Shown: piece by piece, positions 7,060 through 8,185 of the stretch
Layout of the letters: each line of letters begins with the position of its first letter
How positions within the stretch are numbered: position 1 is the first letter of the stretch
Assembly: GCA_964429265.1 (NCBI GenBank)
Contig: CAYSBK010000108.1
Location: forward strand, 1-8,185
From: CAYSBK01 sp964429265
GTDB taxonomy: Bacteria; Planctomycetota; Phycisphaerae; Sedimentisphaerales; Anaerobacaceae
Length of the DNA stretch: 8,185 nt
Direction: 5' to 3'
Translations under genes and position numbers: made by a program
Notes under the pieces: model-generated
Database searches by the model: none
Seen by the model: the letters and a program-made list of their open reading frames with translations, nothing else
Told to the model about the DNA's origin: nothing

Positions 7060-7088
7060 ATTATGCTATACATACTATGCTATGTCAA
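7060..7088 (-). promoter_or_regulatory. Strong sigma70-like promoter of the padR operon
   Basis: Minus strand: consensus -35 TTGACA (7088-7083), a 17-base spacer, and -10 CATAAT (7065-7060), with transcription expected near 7053. Directly upstream of the -35 box lies an A/T-only stretch (about 7091-7113) placed like an UP element. This is the best promoter in the window. A promoter this strong ahead of a repressor gene is what an autorepressed operon would need. Confidence 0.75.
7062..7083. repeat. TATGCTAT direct repeats in the padR promoter, probable PadR operator
   Basis: TATGCTAT occurs exactly at 7062-7069 and 7076-7083, a period of 14 bases. Between and across them are short dyads: CATA-C-TATG (7071-7079) and TATG-N5-CATA (7062-7074). 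The whole element fills the spacer, reaches into the -10 box and touches the -35 box, so a bound protein would block RNA polymerase. AT-rich dyads with TATG/CATA-type half sites in the promoter of the regulator's own gene are common for PadR proteins. The assignment to this PadR is inferred. Confidence 0.5.
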
Positions 7089-7149
7089 CCATATTTTTGA
7101 AAAAATTTAAAAATTCCGTAAGTGCTTGTCAGCAAAGGAGTTAAGTATG

Positions 7150-7181
7150 TGCCTTTCTACTACACAGCCGACGAAAAGGCA
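7150..7181 (+). terminator. Weak terminator-like inverted repeat
   Basis: TGCCTTT (7150-7156) and AAAGGCA (7175-7181) are exact complements around an 18-base loop, and on the + strand the right arm is followed by TTTTGGTTT. Read rightward this has the form of a poor intrinsic terminator. Read leftward, downstream of larA, it has no T-run after the stem. It begins 4 bases into the orphan + strand frame at 7147, so it could attenuate such a transcript. Evidence is weak. Confidence 0.2.
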
Positions 7182-7225
7182 TTTTGGTTTCTGTCGCGCT
7201 GGCTTCTTGTATCCCCGGCGAAGGC

Positions 7226-7238
7226 GTGCGGCGCGCAC
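7226..7238 (-). other. Small hairpin after the larA homologue
   Basis: GTGCG-GCG-CGCAC (5 bp stem, 3-base loop) begins 20 bases beyond the stop codon of the LarA-family gene. There is no T-run, so it is not called a terminator. It may mark the 3' end of that transcript by another mechanism or be chance in GC-rich DNA. Confidence 0.2.
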
Positions 7239-7257
7239 AGAACGCACGAAAACCAGC

Positions 7258-8185
7258 TCAATCGTCGGCGTACAGGGCGATCTTGTTCGCCCCGTCGACG
7301 ATGCTGATCCTTGTGTTCGGGTCCTGCCTCAGCCAGCCGTCCACCACCGCCTGCGGGTTGTCCGTGGGACAAAGATGCACCGCCTCCACCTGCTCGTCCG
7401 TGATTTCGGTGTGCATCCAAATTTTGCGCAAACGCTTTATAAGCTGCGCGAACTTGTACGGCTTATGGCTGTACATCTTGTATTTCGTTTGGATCGACTT
7501 GAGCACGTCTTCGAGCGGGTCGGTTAGAAGATTGTAGAAGTTCTCCACCGTCTTTTCTTCCCCGATGCCCTGTTCACACGCTGCAATAAACAGTATCTCG
7601 CCGCCGTCGGCCACAGCGTTCTTGGTCAGCTCCAGCGCACGCTGGGCGATGTAAAGGTTCACATCGTTGGGAAAACCACCCGGCGAGACAATCAGCTTCG
7701 GTACCCGCCTTACCGTGTGCGTATTAAGCCGGTCGATAGTCTCAAAAGCCGCCCGGCAGACCGCCTGCACCTCTCCGAATCGTACCCACTGAATCCTGCC
7801 GCCGTTGCTGAGCTCGCCCAGTGCATAGACAGGCCGGTCGCCCACAATCAAACGCATGGCCTCAACCTGGTCCGCCGCTACCGGATTATCCCTTCTCGCG
7901 GCGTCACTGTGCCAGGGATGAACACCGAACGTCGCCCTTTCATCGAGCGCCAGGCTGTGATTCTGCTCGGCTGTCTCGAATGCACACACCCCGGGAACAA
8001 AATTCTTCACCGGGTTCGAGTATCCCGCAAAGTAGTGTGTCTTCATATCCGACAGGACAACAAAAACCTCCGCAGACGCGGTCTTCTCATTGAAAAGCAC
8101 CCTCGTACCACGCCGTGTCCGGCCGGCATCGATGAACTTGTCGCCCTGGCAGTCGTGGCTGTGAACCGCGACTGTGCCCAGCCGT
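7258..8185 (-). CDS. LarA-family nickel-pincer racemase/epimerase, N-terminus cut by the window edge
   Basis: 308 C-terminal residues are visible. A full LarA is about 420, so roughly 110-120 are missing. In visible numbering H50, K60 and H76 (HYFAGYSNPVK then FVPGV...EQNH) have the same spacing, +10 and +26, as H174, K184 and H200 of the Lactiplantibacillus plantarum enzyme. There the lysine bears the nickel-pincer nucleotide, H200 is a metal ligand and H174 a catalytic base. SPGGFPNDVNLYIAQRAL further on is also a family pattern. Known reaction: racemisation or epimerisation of a 2-hydroxy acid through hydride transfer to the pincer cofactor. Homologues act on lactate, malate, aryl-lactates, sugar acids and others, so the substrate is open. 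The loop reads S-N-P-V-K instead of the usual S-G-G-x-K. Cofactor genes larB, larC and larE are not in the window. The promoter lies beyond the right edge. Confidence 0.88.
   Translation of the reverse strand, partial: RLGTVAVHSHDCQGDKFIDAGRTRRGTRVLFNEKTASAEVFVVLSDMKTHYFAGYSNPVKNFVPGVCAFETAEQNHSLALDERATFGVHPWHSDAARRDNPVAADQVEAMRLIVGDRPVYALGELSNGGRIQWVRFGEVQAVCRAAFETIDRLNTHTVRRVPKLIVSPGGFPNDVNLYIAQRALELTKNAVADGGEILFIAACEQGIGEEKTVENFYNLLTDPLEDVLKSIQTKYKMYSHKPYKFAQLIKRLRKIWMHTEITDEQVEAVHLCPTDNPQAVVDGWLRQDPNTRISIVDGANKIALYADD

Larger units (their letters stand above)
7134..7527 (+). other. Orphan ribosome site and start codon with open frame antisense to larA
   Basis: AAAGGAG (7134-7140), a 6-base spacer and ATG 7147 make an excellent translation start on the + strand. 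The frame (126 codons, begins MCLSTTQPTKRHFGFC) is basic and arginine-rich, and from 7258 on it runs antisense through the larA coding region, where it looks like a shadow. I recognise no family. A weak divergent promoter (TTCACA 7049-7054, 18 bases, TACTAT 7073-7078) would place it under the same operator as padR. It could be a chance ribosome site, a short leader peptide, or the decayed 5' end of a lost gene. It is not called as a gene. Confidence 0.15.

Overview
The window looks like chromosomal DNA from a moderately GC-rich bacterium, most likely a planctomycete (Planctomycetota, possibly the Phycisphaerae/Sedimentisphaerales side). This placement is an inference from gene style: a large membrane-anchored protein with a pseudopilin-like C-terminal motif (DPYSDGPLVY...GFTLYSIGSDFEDDGG) encoded next to a PadR regulator, a lysine/arginine-rich GT-C membrane glycosyltransferase with a long soluble tail, and a short bS21. 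No marker gene settles the phylum. I see no rRNA, tRNA, CRISPR array, transposase or integrase, and the coding style is uniform.

Layout. (1) Positions 1-4077 hold a leftward glycosyltransferase operon. A sigma70-like promoter (TTGCAA-17-TAATAT) precedes a GT2 polyprenyl-phosphate glycosyltransferase (4019-3006). This overlaps by 4 bases (GTGA) a 726-residue GT-C membrane glycosyltransferase (3009-829), which is followed after 2 bases by a GT4 glycosyltransferase that starts at GTG 826 and runs off the left edge. (2) Positions 4334-4641 hold rpsU (bS21), transcribed rightward from its own promoter (TTGATA-17-TATATA) with a leader of about 90 bases. (3) Positions 7088-4718 hold a leftward two-gene PadR module. 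A short PadR repressor (6956-6615) is followed by a 616-residue membrane protein (6568-4718) with a HAAS/permease-prefix-like helical domain, three predicted membrane segments and a large C-terminal region. Its promoter (TTGACA-17-CATAAT) is filled with TATGCTAT direct repeats that look like a self-operator. (4) Positions 7258-8185 hold the C-terminal three quarters of a LarA-family nickel-pincer racemase, leftward and cut by the right edge.

How the genes work together. In the glycosyltransferase operon the GT2 enzyme probably loads a sugar onto a polyprenyl phosphate, the GT-C enzyme probably uses that lipid-linked sugar on the outer face of the membrane, and the GT4 enzyme adds a sugar from a nucleotide donor in the cytoplasm. 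Together they would build or decorate a surface glycan. The PadR/HAAS pair is probably an autoregulated sensor-repressor unit. rpsU lies between the two leftward units as an isolated single gene. The most interesting parts are the PadR/HAAS pair with its promoter repeats, the changed active-site loop in the LarA homologue, and an orphan translation start on the + strand at 7147.
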